DNA of 55,571 nt, from positions 1-55,571 of the forward strand of contig JAEYPP010000093.1 in the NCBI GenBank assembly GCA_023410575.1, given 5' to 3'. A program made the translations under genes and the position numbers. The DNA is from Bacillota bacterium (GTDB lineage Bacteria; Bacillota; Clostridia; Lachnospirales; Lachnospiraceae). The notes under the pieces were generated by a model. That model searched no databases, was not told where the DNA came from, and saw only the letters and a program-made list of their open reading frames with translations. Below, piece after piece: positions 41,949 to 51,081 of the stretch. How positions within the stretch are numbered: position 1 is the stretch's first letter; each line of letters starts with the position of its first letter.

Positions 41949-42932
41949 ATGGCGAACACAAAGAAACAAGTCAAGACAATTGGTGTGCTTACTAGTGGTG
42001 GCGATGCACCGGGGATGAATGCGGCAATTCGCGCAGTTGTTCGTACTGCACTTGCTAATGGCCTAAAGGTGAAAGGCATTTGTAGAGGTTATACAGGTTT
42101 ATTAGAAGAAGATATTATAGACATGGATGCTAAGAATGTATCTGATATTATACAACGTGGTGGAACCATTCTTTATACTGCACGATGTCCTGAGATGATG
42201 ACAAAAGAGGGTCAAGATAAATCAGCTGCAATCTGCGAAAAACATGGAATTGATGGTCTCGTTGTAATTGGAGGAGATGGTTCCTTCCAAGGAGCGAAAC
42301 AATTAGCCGCTAGAGGCATTAATACGGTTGGTGTGCCGGGAACAATTGATCTTGATATTGCCTGTACAGAATACACAATTGGATTTGATACAGCTGTTAA
42401 TACAGCAATGGAGGCAATTGATAAAGTTCGAGATACATCAACTTCTCATGAACGTTGCAGTATTATCGAAGTAATGGGTAGACATGCAGGATATATTGCA
42501 TTATGGTGTGGTATTGCAAATGGTGCAGAGGATATATTAACTACAGAACGTTATGATCATGATGAACAAAGAATTATTAATAATATAATTGAAAAACGAA
42601 AAATAGGCAAAAAGCATCATATCATTGTTAATGCAGAAGGTATTGGTGATTCTTATGGAATGGCAAAACGTATTGAAGCAGCAACTGGTATGGAAACAAG
42701 AGCAACAATCATAGGTCATATTCAGAGAGGTGGAAGCCCAACTTGTAAAGACCGTGTTTATGCATCTGCTATGGGAGCAAAGGCAGTTGATATCTTAACT
42801 CGTGGTGGAAGTAATCGCGTTGTCGCTTATCGTCATGGTGAATTTGTAGATTATGATATCAATGAAGCATTAGCCATGAAGAAGGATTTGGATGAATATC
42901 TGTTTGAAATGTCAAAGAAGTTATCAAGATAA
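41949..42932 (+). CDS. pfkA: 6-phosphofructokinase, ATP-type
   Basis: The 327-aa glycolytic kinase has GVLTSGGDAPGMNAAIRA, GGDGSFQGA (~108-116; Gly in place of Asp fits ATP rather than pyrophosphate use), MGRHAGY and GHIQRGGSPT. The catalytic loop reads PGTIDLD where most enzymes have PGTIDND: both Asp are kept, but the middle Asn is Leu. A 200-bp AT-rich upstream region holds only weak promoter words; a repeated CTTTCAATG/CTTTCATTG is seen there. Confidence 0.95.
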   Translation: MANTKKQVKTIGVLTSGGDAPGMNAAIRAVVRTALANGLKVKGICRGYTGLLEEDIIDMDAKNVSDIIQRGGTILYTARCPEMMTKEGQDKSAAICEKHGIDGLVVIGGDGSFQGAKQLAARGINTVGVPGTIDLDIACTEYTIGFDTAVNTAMEAIDKVRDTSTSHERCSIIEVMGRHAGYIALWCGIANGAEDILTTERYDHDEQRIINNIIEKRKIGKKHHIIVNAEGIGDSYGMAKRIEAATGMETRATIIGHIQRGGSPTCKDRVYASAMGAKAVDILTRGGSNRVVAYRHGEFVDYDINEALAMKKDLDEYLFEMSKKLSR

Positions 42933-42955
42933 TTAAATATAATGGATTTTAATAA

Positions 42956-43016
42956 AGAGCGTTCATAACAATGTGAGTACGTAAGTACAGAGCAAGGTTG
43001 ATGAAACGCTTTTTAT
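42956..43016 (+). terminator. Terminator after pfkA
   Basis: AGCGTTCAT pairs with ATGAAACGCT around a long loop, and the sequence TTTTTAT follows. Confidence 0.6.
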
Positions 43017-43034
43017 ATTAAAAAGGAGATAATG

Positions 43035-44777
43035 ATGAACTCGAGAGCAAGAAAATTTTTATCCTATTATAAGCCATATAAGATGTTGTTTTTTACGGAT
43101 ATGTTTTGTGCACTTCTTGTCGCAGCAATTTCACTTACTTATCCAATGGTTGTTCGATATATAACAAATACAGTATTAATTGATTATGAGATTCAAGAAG
43201 CGGTAAGAATTATTATTAAGCTGGCTTTAGCAATGTTAGGTTTGGCTTTGATTGAGCTTTTCTGTAATTTCTATGTAGCATATAAAGGTCATATGATGGG
43301 TGCGAAGATGGAATATGATATGCGAAATGAGATCTTTACTCATTTTCAGACATTGTCCTTTAACTTTTATGATAATCAGAAGACCGGTCAATTAATGACA
43401 CGTATCACAAACGACTTATTCGATATTACGGAATTATGTCATCATGGCCCAGAAGATATTGTGATTTCATTAATCAAGTTTTTTGGCGCCTTTTTTATTC
43501 TCATTCGAATTGAATGGAAGTTGACATTAATATTGTTTATATTTTTACCGATAATGGGTATTTTCGCTTATATTATGAAGAATCGCATGAATAAAGCTTT
43601 TCGTAAAAATCGTGAGTGTATAGGGGATATTAATGCACAAATTGAAGATAATCTATCTGGAATTCGCGTCGTAAAATCCTTCGCCAATGAAACGAAAGAG
43701 ATTGAGAAGTTTCATGCAGGAAACAGTCGATTTGTTGAAAGTAAGGATCATGCATATTGGCAAATGGCGACGTTTCATTCAGGATTGTCTTTATTTACAA
43801 GTCTAATCAATGTTGCAGTCATTGTTGGAGGAGGCATCCTAATTGCAACAAGTGGAATTGAAATAAGTGATATGTTAACATTTCTTCTATATGTAAGTAA
43901 TATTATCGAACCAGTGCGTAAGTTGATTAATTTTACAGAGCAATTTCAAAGTGGTATAACTGGCTTTTCTAGGTTTATGGAGATTTTAGAAACAAAGCCG
44001 GATATTGTAGATGCGCCAAATGCGATTAGTTTAACAAATGTACGCGGTGAAATCACATTTAGACAGGTAGCATTTCGCTATCAAGATACGACTACAGATG
44101 TATTTAAAAACATTGATTTGAACGTATCAGCAGGTGAATATGTTGCATTGGTTGGTTCCTCTGGTGTTGGGAAAACGACGTTATGTAGTTTGATTCCAAG
44201 ATTTTATGACGTAAGCGATGGCAGTATCTTAATTGATGGACAGGATATTAGAGATATTAAACTGAGTTCTTTAAGAAGACATATTGGCATGGTACAACAG
44301 GATGTATATCTTTTTGCAGGAACAGTTGCAGACAACATTCGGTATGGTAACTTGGATGCAACTATGGAAGAGGTGGTGGAGGCTGCAAAAAATGCGAATG
44401 CTCATGAATTTATCGAAAACTTACCAGATGGATACCAAACTTACATTGGACAACGTGGAATTAAGTTATCTGGTGGCCAAAAGCAACGATTAAGCATTGC
44501 AAGAGTATTTTTAAAGAATCCACCGATTCTCATCTTTGATGAAGCAACATCGGCGCTTGATAATGAGAGTGAGAAGGTAGTTCAAGAATCTTTAGAAAAA
44601 TTGTCTAAGAATCGAACAACATTTGTTATTGCACATCGCTTATCAACCATAAGGAATGCAAAAACAATAATTGTACTAACCGATGATGGGATAGCTGAAC
44701 AAGGAACACATGAAGAACTTATGAAACTAAAAGGTAATTACGCTGCGCTGTATGAATTGGGATTTCGAAGTGCATAA
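43035..44777 (+). CDS. ABC exporter, fused membrane and ATPase domains
   Basis: This 580-aa half-transporter of the MsbA/LmrA type has six membrane spans (~15-300) and an ATPase domain with Walker A GSSGVGKTT (~375), signature LSGGQKQR, Walker B LIFDEATSALD and H-loop IAHRLST. It would work as a homodimer exporting lipid, peptide or drug; the substrate is unknown. The second of two adjacent ATGs has better spacing from GGAG. Confidence 0.9.
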   Translation: MNSRARKFLSYYKPYKMLFFTDMFCALLVAAISLTYPMVVRYITNTVLIDYEIQEAVRIIIKLALAMLGLALIELFCNFYVAYKGHMMGAKMEYDMRNEIFTHFQTLSFNFYDNQKTGQLMTRITNDLFDITELCHHGPEDIVISLIKFFGAFFILIRIEWKLTLILFIFLPIMGIFAYIMKNRMNKAFRKNRECIGDINAQIEDNLSGIRVVKSFANETKEIEKFHAGNSRFVESKDHAYWQMATFHSGLSLFTSLINVAVIVGGGILIATSGIEISDMLTFLLYVSNIIEPVRKLINFTEQFQSGITGFSRFMEILETKPDIVDAPNAISLTNVRGEITFRQVAFRYQDTTTDVFKNIDLNVSAGEYVALVGSSGVGKTTLCSLIPRFYDVSDGSILIDGQDIRDIKLSSLRRHIGMVQQDVYLFAGTVADNIRYGNLDATMEEVVEAAKNANAHEFIENLPDGYQTYIGQRGIKLSGGQKQRLSIARVFLKNPPILIFDEATSALDNESEKVVQESLEKLSKNRTTFVIAHRLSTIRNAKTIIVLTDDGIAEQGTHEELMKLKGNYAALYELGFRSA

Positions 44778-44913
44778 GTCAATAACTTGCACTTGTGATT
44801 AATAAATGATAGAATACTAAAATAAGCATAGTTACGTTAGTAGCGTATAGATACTTGCGTATTCATAGCTAAGCAATATTACAATTTGTTTGTAATATGC
44901 ATAGGAGGAAATG

Positions 44914-47301
44914 ATGAATATTTTAAAACAATTAAGCGATGAACTTGGAATAAAATTAGAACAGGTAGAAGCTACAGTTCAATTAATTGATGAGGGAAAT
45001 ACAATTCCTTTTATTGCGCGTTATCGTAAGGAAGTAACAGGTTCCTTAAATGATGAAGTATTAAGAAACCTATCAGAACGACTTGTTTACCTTAGAAATT
45101 TAGAGATTAAGAAAGAGTCTGTTATTTCAAGCATTGAAGAACAAGGAAAGATGACGCAAGAGCTGAAAAAACAAATTCTGGAGGCTCAAACCTTAGTAGT
45201 AGTGGAAGATTTATATCGTCCGTATCGACCAAAGAGAAGAACGAGAGCAACCATTGCGAAAGAAAAGGGATTAGAAGACCTTGCAAATTATATATTAGCA
45301 CAGGATGCAACAAAACCTGTTTTAGAGGAAGCGTTAAAATATATCTCAGAAGAAAAAGAAGTGAATACAGCACAAGAAGCAATTGCTGGCGCATTAGATA
45401 TCATTGCGGAGATGATCTCGGATGAAGCAGACTATCGTATCTATATTCGAAAGCTAACAGGGGAAGAAGGTTGTTTAACCGCAACTGCAAAAGATGCCAA
45501 AGCAGAATCTGTCTATGAGTTATATTATGAATTCAGTGAAAAGATTAATAAGATTGCAGGACATCGTGTTCTGGCTTTAAATCGTGGAGAATCTGAAAAA
45601 TTTTTGATTGTGAAGGTTGTAGCACCACGGGACCGTATCCTTACTTATTTAAATGGAAAGATTATTACAAAAAGCAATGAATATACAAACGAGTTACTAG
45701 CAAACGCAGTTGCTGATAGTTATGATCGACTCATTGCCCCAGCGATTGAGCGTGAAATTCGTAATGAATTAACTGAAAAAGCAGAAGATGGAGCGATTAA
45801 GGTATTTGGTCAGAATCTAACGCAGTTATTAATGCAACCTCCAATTACTGGTCAGTATGTGTTAGGTTGGGACCCAGCGTTTCGTACAGGATGTAAGCTT
45901 GCAGTAGTAGACCCAACTGGTAAGGTGCTTGAAACCATTGTTGTTTACCCAACAGCTCCTCAGTTTAAGGTTGAGAAGACAAAAGAGATCGTAAAAAATC
46001 TAATTAAAAAATACAACATTACATTGATATCAGTTGGTAACGGTACAGCTTCACGTGAATCAGAACAGGTAATTGTTGAGATGTTAAAGGAAATAGATGA
46101 AAACGTATCTTATGTTATCGTAAATGAAGCAGGTGCATCGGTATATTCCGCTAGTAAATTAGCAACAGAGGAATTCCCGAATTTTGATGTAGGACAACGA
46201 AGTGCAGCATCCATTGCTAGACGTTTACAAGATCCGTTGGCTGAGTTAGTTAAAATCGATCCAAAGTCAATCGGTGTTGGACAGTATCAGCATGATATGA
46301 ATCAGAAGAAGTTAAGCGATGCGTTATCTGGTGTAGTGGAAGATTGTGTTAATAAGGTAGGCGTTGACCTAAATACTGCTTCAGCTTCATTACTTGAATA
46401 TATCTCCGGTATTACAAAAGTGATTGCAAAAAATATCGTGTCTTATCGTGAAGAAAATGGTAGGTTTGAGAATCGTAAACAGTTATTAAAAGTTACAAAG
46501 CTTGGACCAAAAGCATTTGAACAATGTGCGGGATTTTTACGTATCAATGATGGGGATAATCCATTAGATGCAACAAGTGTTCATCCTGAATCTTATGACG
46601 CTGCAGAAAAATTATTATCGACTCTCGGCTTTACAGTAAAAGATTTAATTGAGATGCAGGCTAAACAAAAGCAAGCAATGAAAGAAGCTAAGGAAATTAA
46701 GAAAGAAGAAAAGCAGGTTCCCAAAAGAAATCGAAATGAGCGTCAAGGCAAAAATATTCAGTTGCGTAACACAAATACTGCAATGGGACAGGCGTTGATG
46801 AGTGCAATGCAGGCAAATGGTGGAATTAAGACTTCTGTAGCATCTGAAGTTGAAAAAGAAGATACAAGAATAACCACATCTGTGGAATCTGATGATCGTT
46901 TAGCCTCCTTAAGTCAGCTTGTAAAAGATAAAAAGGCAATGGCAAAAGAACTGGGTGTTGGTGAGATTACATTAACAGATATTATCAAAGAGCTTGAAAA
47001 GCCAGGAAGAGACCCACGTGATGAGATGCCAAGACCAATTTTACGCACGGATGTTCTTGAGATGAAGGATTTAAAGGAAGGCATGATTCTTAAGGGTACC
47101 GTACGTAATGTTATCGATTTTGGTGCATTTGTTGATATTGGAGTTCATCAGGATGGTTTAGTTCACATCTCACAATTGTCTCGTCAAAAGTTTGTAAAGC
47201 ATCCTCTTGATGTGGTAAGTGTCGGTGATATTGTAGAGGTAAAAGTATTAAGTGTTGATGTACCTAAAAAGAGGATTCAACTTTCTATGATTCTAAATTA
47301 G
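44914..47301 (+). CDS. Tex-like RNA-binding transcription accessory protein
   Basis: This ~795-aa protein has an N-terminal helical Tex domain (IPFIARYRKEVTGSLND), a YqgF/RNase H-like domain (LGWDPAFRTGCKLAVVD), HhH motifs (LNTASASLLEYISGI) and a C-terminal S1 domain (GMILKGTVRNVIDFGAFVDIG). It has full family length with a charged insertion (~590-650). Tex binds nucleic acid and RNA polymerase. The start at 44914 has better spacing from GGAGG than 44911. Confidence 0.93.
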   Translation: MNILKQLSDELGIKLEQVEATVQLIDEGNTIPFIARYRKEVTGSLNDEVLRNLSERLVYLRNLEIKKESVISSIEEQGKMTQELKKQILEAQTLVVVEDLYRPYRPKRRTRATIAKEKGLEDLANYILAQDATKPVLEEALKYISEEKEVNTAQEAIAGALDIIAEMISDEADYRIYIRKLTGEEGCLTATAKDAKAESVYELYYEFSEKINKIAGHRVLALNRGESEKFLIVKVVAPRDRILTYLNGKIITKSNEYTNELLANAVADSYDRLIAPAIEREIRNELTEKAEDGAIKVFGQNLTQLLMQPPITGQYVLGWDPAFRTGCKLAVVDPTGKVLETIVVYPTAPQFKVEKTKEIVKNLIKKYNITLISVGNGTASRESEQVIVEMLKEIDENVSYVIVNEAGASVYSASKLATEEFPNFDVGQRSAASIARRLQDPLAELVKIDPKSIGVGQYQHDMNQKKLSDALSGVVEDCVNKVGVDLNTASASLLEYISGITKVIAKNIVSYREENGRFENRKQLLKVTKLGPKAFEQCAGFLRINDGDNPLDATSVHPESYDAAEKLLSTLGFTVKDLIEMQAKQKQAMKEAKEIKKEEKQVPKRNRNERQGKNIQLRNTNTAMGQALMSAMQANGGIKTSVASEVEKEDTRITTSVESDDRLASLSQLVKDKKAMAKELGVGEITLTDIIKELEKPGRDPRDEMPRPILRTDVLEMKDLKEGMILKGTVRNVIDFGAFVDIGVHQDGLVHISQLSRQKFVKHPLDVVSVGDIVEVKVLSVDVPKKRIQLSMILN

Positions 47302-47420
47302 ATTTTCCGTAAAAAGAGGCTAAAGTTAACTTTATCCCTCGATGTATGTCATCGGGGGATTTTGCCTTATAAATAAGTCTATCCTTAATGAACGAGAATA
47401 TCCTTGAAAAAGGAGAGCAT

Positions 47421-48188
47421 ATGAATAAGTTAAATGAATTATCTAGCTTGGCTAGTTCTAATATTGGTTTTATTTTCTTAATCGTTACCATTGTTGCAGT
47501 TATGATCTTAACTGCGTATGGAGCGGAAAGTATTATTTCTAAGAAATGTAATGTTCGAAGACAACATGATAATCCCAATATTAAAAGAATGATTATAATT
47601 GCAATGCTATCGGCTATCGCTGTAGTACTCATGCTATTTGAATTTCCAATAGGTTTTTTGCCTGGTTTTTATAAGCTTGATTTTAGTGAATTACCAGTAA
47701 TCATTGGAGCGTTTGCCTTAGGTCCAGTTGCAGGTTTAACAATAGAATTAATTAAGATTACATTGAGTTTAGTGATTCATGGAACGTCGTCTGTCTTTGT
47801 TGGAGAGTTCGCTAACTTTCTGATTGGAAGTTCCTTTATCATTCCAGCGTCCTTTCTTTATTTGTTACGAAGGAATAAAAAGAGCGCAATTGTAGGGTTA
47901 AGTATAGGCACTTTAGCAGCAACCATTGTAGGCGGTGTATTAAATGCTTTTGTTTTACTTCCGAAGTATGCACAGTTAATGGGACCTGATATGCAATTAA
48001 ACTATGATCAGACGATGAGTTACTTAATTAGTGAGGGAACGAAGGTGAATTCCTCGATTCAGGGTTTATCAAGCTTTATTTTGTTTGGTGTAACTCCATT
48101 CAATCTTATAAAGTATGGTATGGTATCAATTATAACCGTTGTAATATATAAAAGAATTAGCCGTATTTTTAGTGTCGTAAAACAGTAA
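47421..48188 (+). CDS. ribU: Riboflavin ECF transporter S component (RibU)
   Basis: The 255-aa substrate-binding membrane protein has about six spans. The segment FEFPIGFLPGFYKLDFSELPVIIGAFALGPVAG is RibU's, with the conserved Lys-Leu-Asp near the flavin site. It shares the general ECF module encoded elsewhere. No FMN riboswitch was found in the ~120 bp upstream; only a terminator-like hairpin (ATCCCTCGATG/CATCGGGGGAT) lies there. ATG at 47421 follows AAAGGAGAG. Confidence 0.85.
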   Translation: MNKLNELSSLASSNIGFIFLIVTIVAVMILTAYGAESIISKKCNVRRQHDNPNIKRMIIIAMLSAIAVVLMLFEFPIGFLPGFYKLDFSELPVIIGAFALGPVAGLTIELIKITLSLVIHGTSSVFVGEFANFLIGSSFIIPASFLYLLRRNKKSAIVGLSIGTLAATIVGGVLNAFVLLPKYAQLMGPDMQLNYDQTMSYLISEGTKVNSSIQGLSSFILFGVTPFNLIKYGMVSIITVVIYKRISRIFSVVKQ

Positions 48189-48206
48189 GTGTTGAATATG
48201 CTACTA

Positions 48207-48320
48207 TTGAAATTTTATTTTTATCTGATATAATTGCATTAGAATGCAGGGATGACGATGTTGTTATGCCATTCAAACTCCCTATTTGATTCAACAATAG
48301 GTTTAATGGCATCTTTTTTT
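48207..48320 (+). promoter_or_regulatory. Promoter and terminated leader before the ycxB-like/tsaEB operon
   Basis: TTGAAA (48207-48212), 16 bp, TATAAT (48229-48234). About 75 bases on, ATGCCATT(C)AAAC pairs with GTTTAATGGCAT around an inner CTATT/AATAG stem, followed by seven T. AGGGA before the stem could pair with TCCCT inside it, giving a competing fold. The next gene starts 28 bases after the terminator without another promoter. Confidence 0.5.
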
Positions 48321-48347
48321 CGGTATACTTAGGTACAAGGAGGTATT

Positions 48348-48860
48348 ATGGAAAAAGAACAGTCGAACGAAGTTGTATTTCGTTATCAAACGAAAGTAAG
48401 TGATATGTATCGATTTTTGATGCAATATTCCTATAGTGGTATTCGTGGGATAATCAATCTTGTCATAAGTATCGGTGCAATCATGTTATTATTTAGTGGT
48501 GCACACGGAGGATATGCATTCAATAAAGTTCTTCTTATTGTTATTGCAGCTTTATTTACAGTAATACAACCAATTTTGTTGTATTACAAATCAGCAAAGC
48601 AAGTAAAGTTAACACCAATGTTTCAACAACCACTTGACTACACAGTGAATGATACGGGAGTATGTGTCCGTCTAAAAGATGAAGAGATGGTACTTGCTTG
48701 GGGAGATATCTATAAAATTGTTGAAACAAAGAAAGATTTCTATTTTTATATGTCACTTAACCGCGCACATATACTACCAAAGGAAGGATTTAAAGATCAA
48801 TATTCAAAGATGCGTGAACTAATAAAGAAAAACGCAAAGGGCATTGTTAAGATAAAATAA
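48348..48860 (+). CDS. YcxB-like membrane protein
   Basis: The 170-aa protein has two close membrane spans (~35-75) followed by a cytoplasmic PH-like half (LDYTVNDTGVCVRLKDEEMVLAWGDIYKIVETKKDFYFYM), the YcxB pattern. Function unknown. It is followed by tsaE 14 bases later. Confidence 0.7.
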   Translation: MEKEQSNEVVFRYQTKVSDMYRFLMQYSYSGIRGIINLVISIGAIMLLFSGAHGGYAFNKVLLIVIAALFTVIQPILLYYKSAKQVKLTPMFQQPLDYTVNDTGVCVRLKDEEMVLAWGDIYKIVETKKDFYFYMSLNRAHILPKEGFKDQYSKMRELIKKNAKGIVKIK

Positions 48861-48874
48861 TAAGAGGATGAGTT

Positions 48875-49312
48875 ATGGTAATAGAAAGCTTTACAACAGA
48901 AGATACCTTTGAATTAGGAAAGCAGATGGGCGAGGCGGCGAAAGGTGGCCAAGTTTTTTGCTTAAATGGTGACCTGGGTGTCGGAAAAACCGTTTTTACT
49001 CAAGGATTTGCAAAAGGTCTTGGAATTAAGGAACCAATTAGTAGTCCAACATTTACAATTATACAAGTATATGAAGAGGGACGGTTACCATTATACCACT
49101 TCGATGTATACCGAATTGCAGATATATCAGAGATGGACGAAATCGGATATGAGGATTATTTTTATGGAGAGGGAGTTTGTCTAATAGAATGGGCTGACCT
49201 AATTCGAGAATTATTACCCGAATCAATTACATGTATTACTATCGAGAAAGCGCTCGATAAGGGATTCAACTATCGTAAAATAACGGTAGACGAGGAAGGA
49301 ATTACTTTATGA
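48875..49312 (+). CDS. tsaE: tRNA t6A biosynthesis ATPase TsaE
   Basis: The 145-aa P-loop ATPase has Walker A GDLGVGKT (~33-40), SSPTFTI and LIEWAD. With TsaB and TsaD it makes threonylcarbamoyl-adenosine at A37 of ANN-decoding tRNAs. It overlaps tsaB by four bases. Confidence 0.95.
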   Translation: MVIESFTTEDTFELGKQMGEAAKGGQVFCLNGDLGVGKTVFTQGFAKGLGIKEPISSPTFTIIQVYEEGRLPLYHFDVYRIADISEMDEIGYEDYFYGEGVCLIEWADLIRELLPESITCITIEKALDKGFNYRKITVDEEGITL

Positions 49313-50016
49313 AGATTTTAGCACTTGATAGCTCTGGCTTAGTAGCTTCTGTTGCTATTTTAACAGAAGATTCTTTGTTAGCTGAATATACGGTAAATTA
49401 TAAAAAGACTCATTCACAGACATTACTTCCTATGCTCGATGAGATTGTACGAATGATTGAGATTGACTTACATGATATTGATGCGATTGCTGTTGCTAAG
49501 GGACCAGGCTCATTTACGGGACTTCGAATTGGTTGCGCTACAGCAAAAGGCTTAGGATTTGCTTTGGATAAACCTATAATTGGAGTTCCTACAGTGGATG
49601 GACTTGCTTATAACCTTGTTGGATGTGATTCTCTTGTATGTCCATTAATGGATGCAAGACGCAACCAAGTTTATACAGGTTTATACGAGTTCTTGCAGAA
49701 TACAATGAATGTAATCCAAGAACAGCAAGTAATGGATATCACAGAAATTGTGGACAAGGTTAATATTTGTGGAAAACCAGTTGTTTATTTAGGTGATGGC
49801 GTGAATTGTTATCAGCAACAGCTGGAGACATTAACAAAAGTTCCTTATTATTTTGCATCAAGTCATTTAAATAAACAGCGTGCTGCAGCAATTGGGGCAT
49901 TAGCGATAGAGTATTATAAAAAAGGTGTGATAGAAACGGCAGCGCAACATCAGCCGGAATACTTGAGACTCTCCCAAGCCGAACGGGAACGGAGGGAGGT
50001 TACGAAAGAAGAATGA
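49309..50016 (+). CDS. tsaB: tRNA t6A biosynthesis protein TsaB
   Basis: The 235-aa ASKHA-fold protein has LALDSSG at the start, KGPGSFTGLRIG (~64-75) and PLMDARRNQVY. It has lost catalysis and serves as TsaD's partner. Overlaps of four bases with both neighbours show tight coupling. Confidence 0.95.
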   Translation: MKILALDSSGLVASVAILTEDSLLAEYTVNYKKTHSQTLLPMLDEIVRMIEIDLHDIDAIAVAKGPGSFTGLRIGCATAKGLGFALDKPIIGVPTVDGLAYNLVGCDSLVCPLMDARRNQVYTGLYEFLQNTMNVIQEQQVMDITEIVDKVNICGKPVVYLGDGVNCYQQQLETLTKVPYYFASSHLNKQRAAAIGALAIEYYKKGVIETAAQHQPEYLRLSQAERERREVTKEE

Positions 50017-50447
50017 TAATTCGAAAGATGGAAGCTATCGATGTTGATGTGGTTGCTCAGATCGAAGCAGAGGTATTCTCAGAACCATGGAGTAAAGATA
50101 GCTTTTTAAGTGAGGTGGAAACACCAAATCATATTTATCTTGTAGCTGAAGACGAAGAAACAATACTAGGATATTGTGGCCTTTGGGAAGTGGCAGGCGA
50201 AGGACAGATTACTAATGTATGTGTGGCTCCAGAGCATCGGGGGAAAGCAGTTGCCACACAGATGTTAGAGGAACTTCTAACCTATGCTAAGCAAATGAAT
50301 GTGGAAGCAACAACACTAGAAGTGCGAGTAAGTAATGAACCTGCGATTAAGCTTTATGAGAAGTTAGGGTTTGAAGAAGCAGGGATACGTAAGGGTTTTT
50401 ATTCTCATCCAAAAGAAGATGCAATGATTATGTGGAAATATGAATAG
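50013..50447 (+). CDS. rimI: Ribosomal protein S18 alanine acetyltransferase
   Basis: The 144-aa GNAT enzyme shows VFSEPWSKDSF, acetyl-CoA loop APEHRGKAVATQML and EVRVSNEPAIKLYEKLGF. TsaE-TsaB-RimI order is the common Firmicutes arrangement. Confidence 0.93.
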   Translation: MIIRKMEAIDVDVVAQIEAEVFSEPWSKDSFLSEVETPNHIYLVAEDEETILGYCGLWEVAGEGQITNVCVAPEHRGKAVATQMLEELLTYAKQMNVEATTLEVRVSNEPAIKLYEKLGFEEAGIRKGFYSHPKEDAMIMWKYE

Positions 50448-50575
50448 CATATAGTCACTATGAATGTTTTTACGAGTTAAATAGGAATTTGGGGGATTAA
50501 GAATTTCTATTTACAGTGATTACCACTGTGAGAAGGATAAGTTTTCTTGTATAATTAGAAAGTGGAGGAATCGCA

Positions 50576-50818
50576 ATGGCTCAGATGACTAAGGAACAAA
50601 AGAAAAGTGCGCTGATCTGCAATGTTTGTGGGAGAGCTTTGCATGTAGAAAAGGGCATATTAGTAGAAGATGCTTTTCAGGCAACAAAGGAGTGGGGATT
50701 CTTTTCGAGCCGTGACCTTGAAATACACAAGTTTACAATGTGTGAGAGTTGTTATGACCACATGATATCACAGTTTAAGATACCAATTGAAGTATCAGAG
50801 AAAAAAGAAGTATTATAG
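50576..50818 (+). CDS. Small zinc-ribbon-like protein, unknown function
   Basis: The 80-aa protein has CNVC (~16-19) and CESC (~56-59), a two-pair layout expected to bind one zinc ion. The segment between is rich in aromatic residues (KEWGFFSSRDLEIHKF). Family role unknown. The stop codon forms part of the terminator stem. Confidence 0.7.
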   Translation: MAQMTKEQKKSALICNVCGRALHVEKGILVEDAFQATKEWGFFSSRDLEIHKFTMCESCYDHMISQFKIPIEVSEKKEVL

Positions 50819-50845
50819 GGCTTAGGCTCTATGATACTTCTTTTT
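50807..50845 (+). terminator. Terminator overlapping the zinc-ribbon stop codon
   Basis: A 12-bp stem, GAAGTATTATAG (50807-50818) with CTATGATACTTC (50829-50840), followed by five T. Its first arm is the last four codons of the gene. Confidence 0.85.
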
Positions 50846-50846
50846 A

Positions 50847-50924
50847 TGTAATGGGAAAGTTCTCAGAACTTCCCATTACATAAAAAAGTGTCCAAAAGAA
50901 AGGACGCAATTATGCACATAAGCG
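50847..50924 (+). repeat. Two-hairpin intergenic repeat, copy 3
   Basis: TGTAATGGGAA pairs with TTCCCATTACA (50847-50857/50870-50880), with an inner GTTC/GAAC stem and one bulged A. Then AAAAAAG, the hairpin GTGTCC/GGACGC and the tail AATTATGCACATAAGCGC. The tail matches copy 2 almost base for base, while the first stem has a different, still complementary sequence. Confidence 0.75.
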
Positions 50925-51081
50925 CTGGAAATTTGTCCAAATTCTAGTTGAAAAACAATAGGAAGTTGAATGCTTGTATGACAAGAAAAACTTGCCTCAG
51001 TCTGTATAATATGCTAAGATGAGGTCAAGATAAAGGAAGAAAGATAGAAGACACCTAAGGGTTACGAATGGAGAATTATTA

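Noticed and set aside
47302..47420. FMN riboswitch upstream of ribU
   Set aside because: The conserved FMN-element segments are not present; only a simple terminator-like hairpin is seen.
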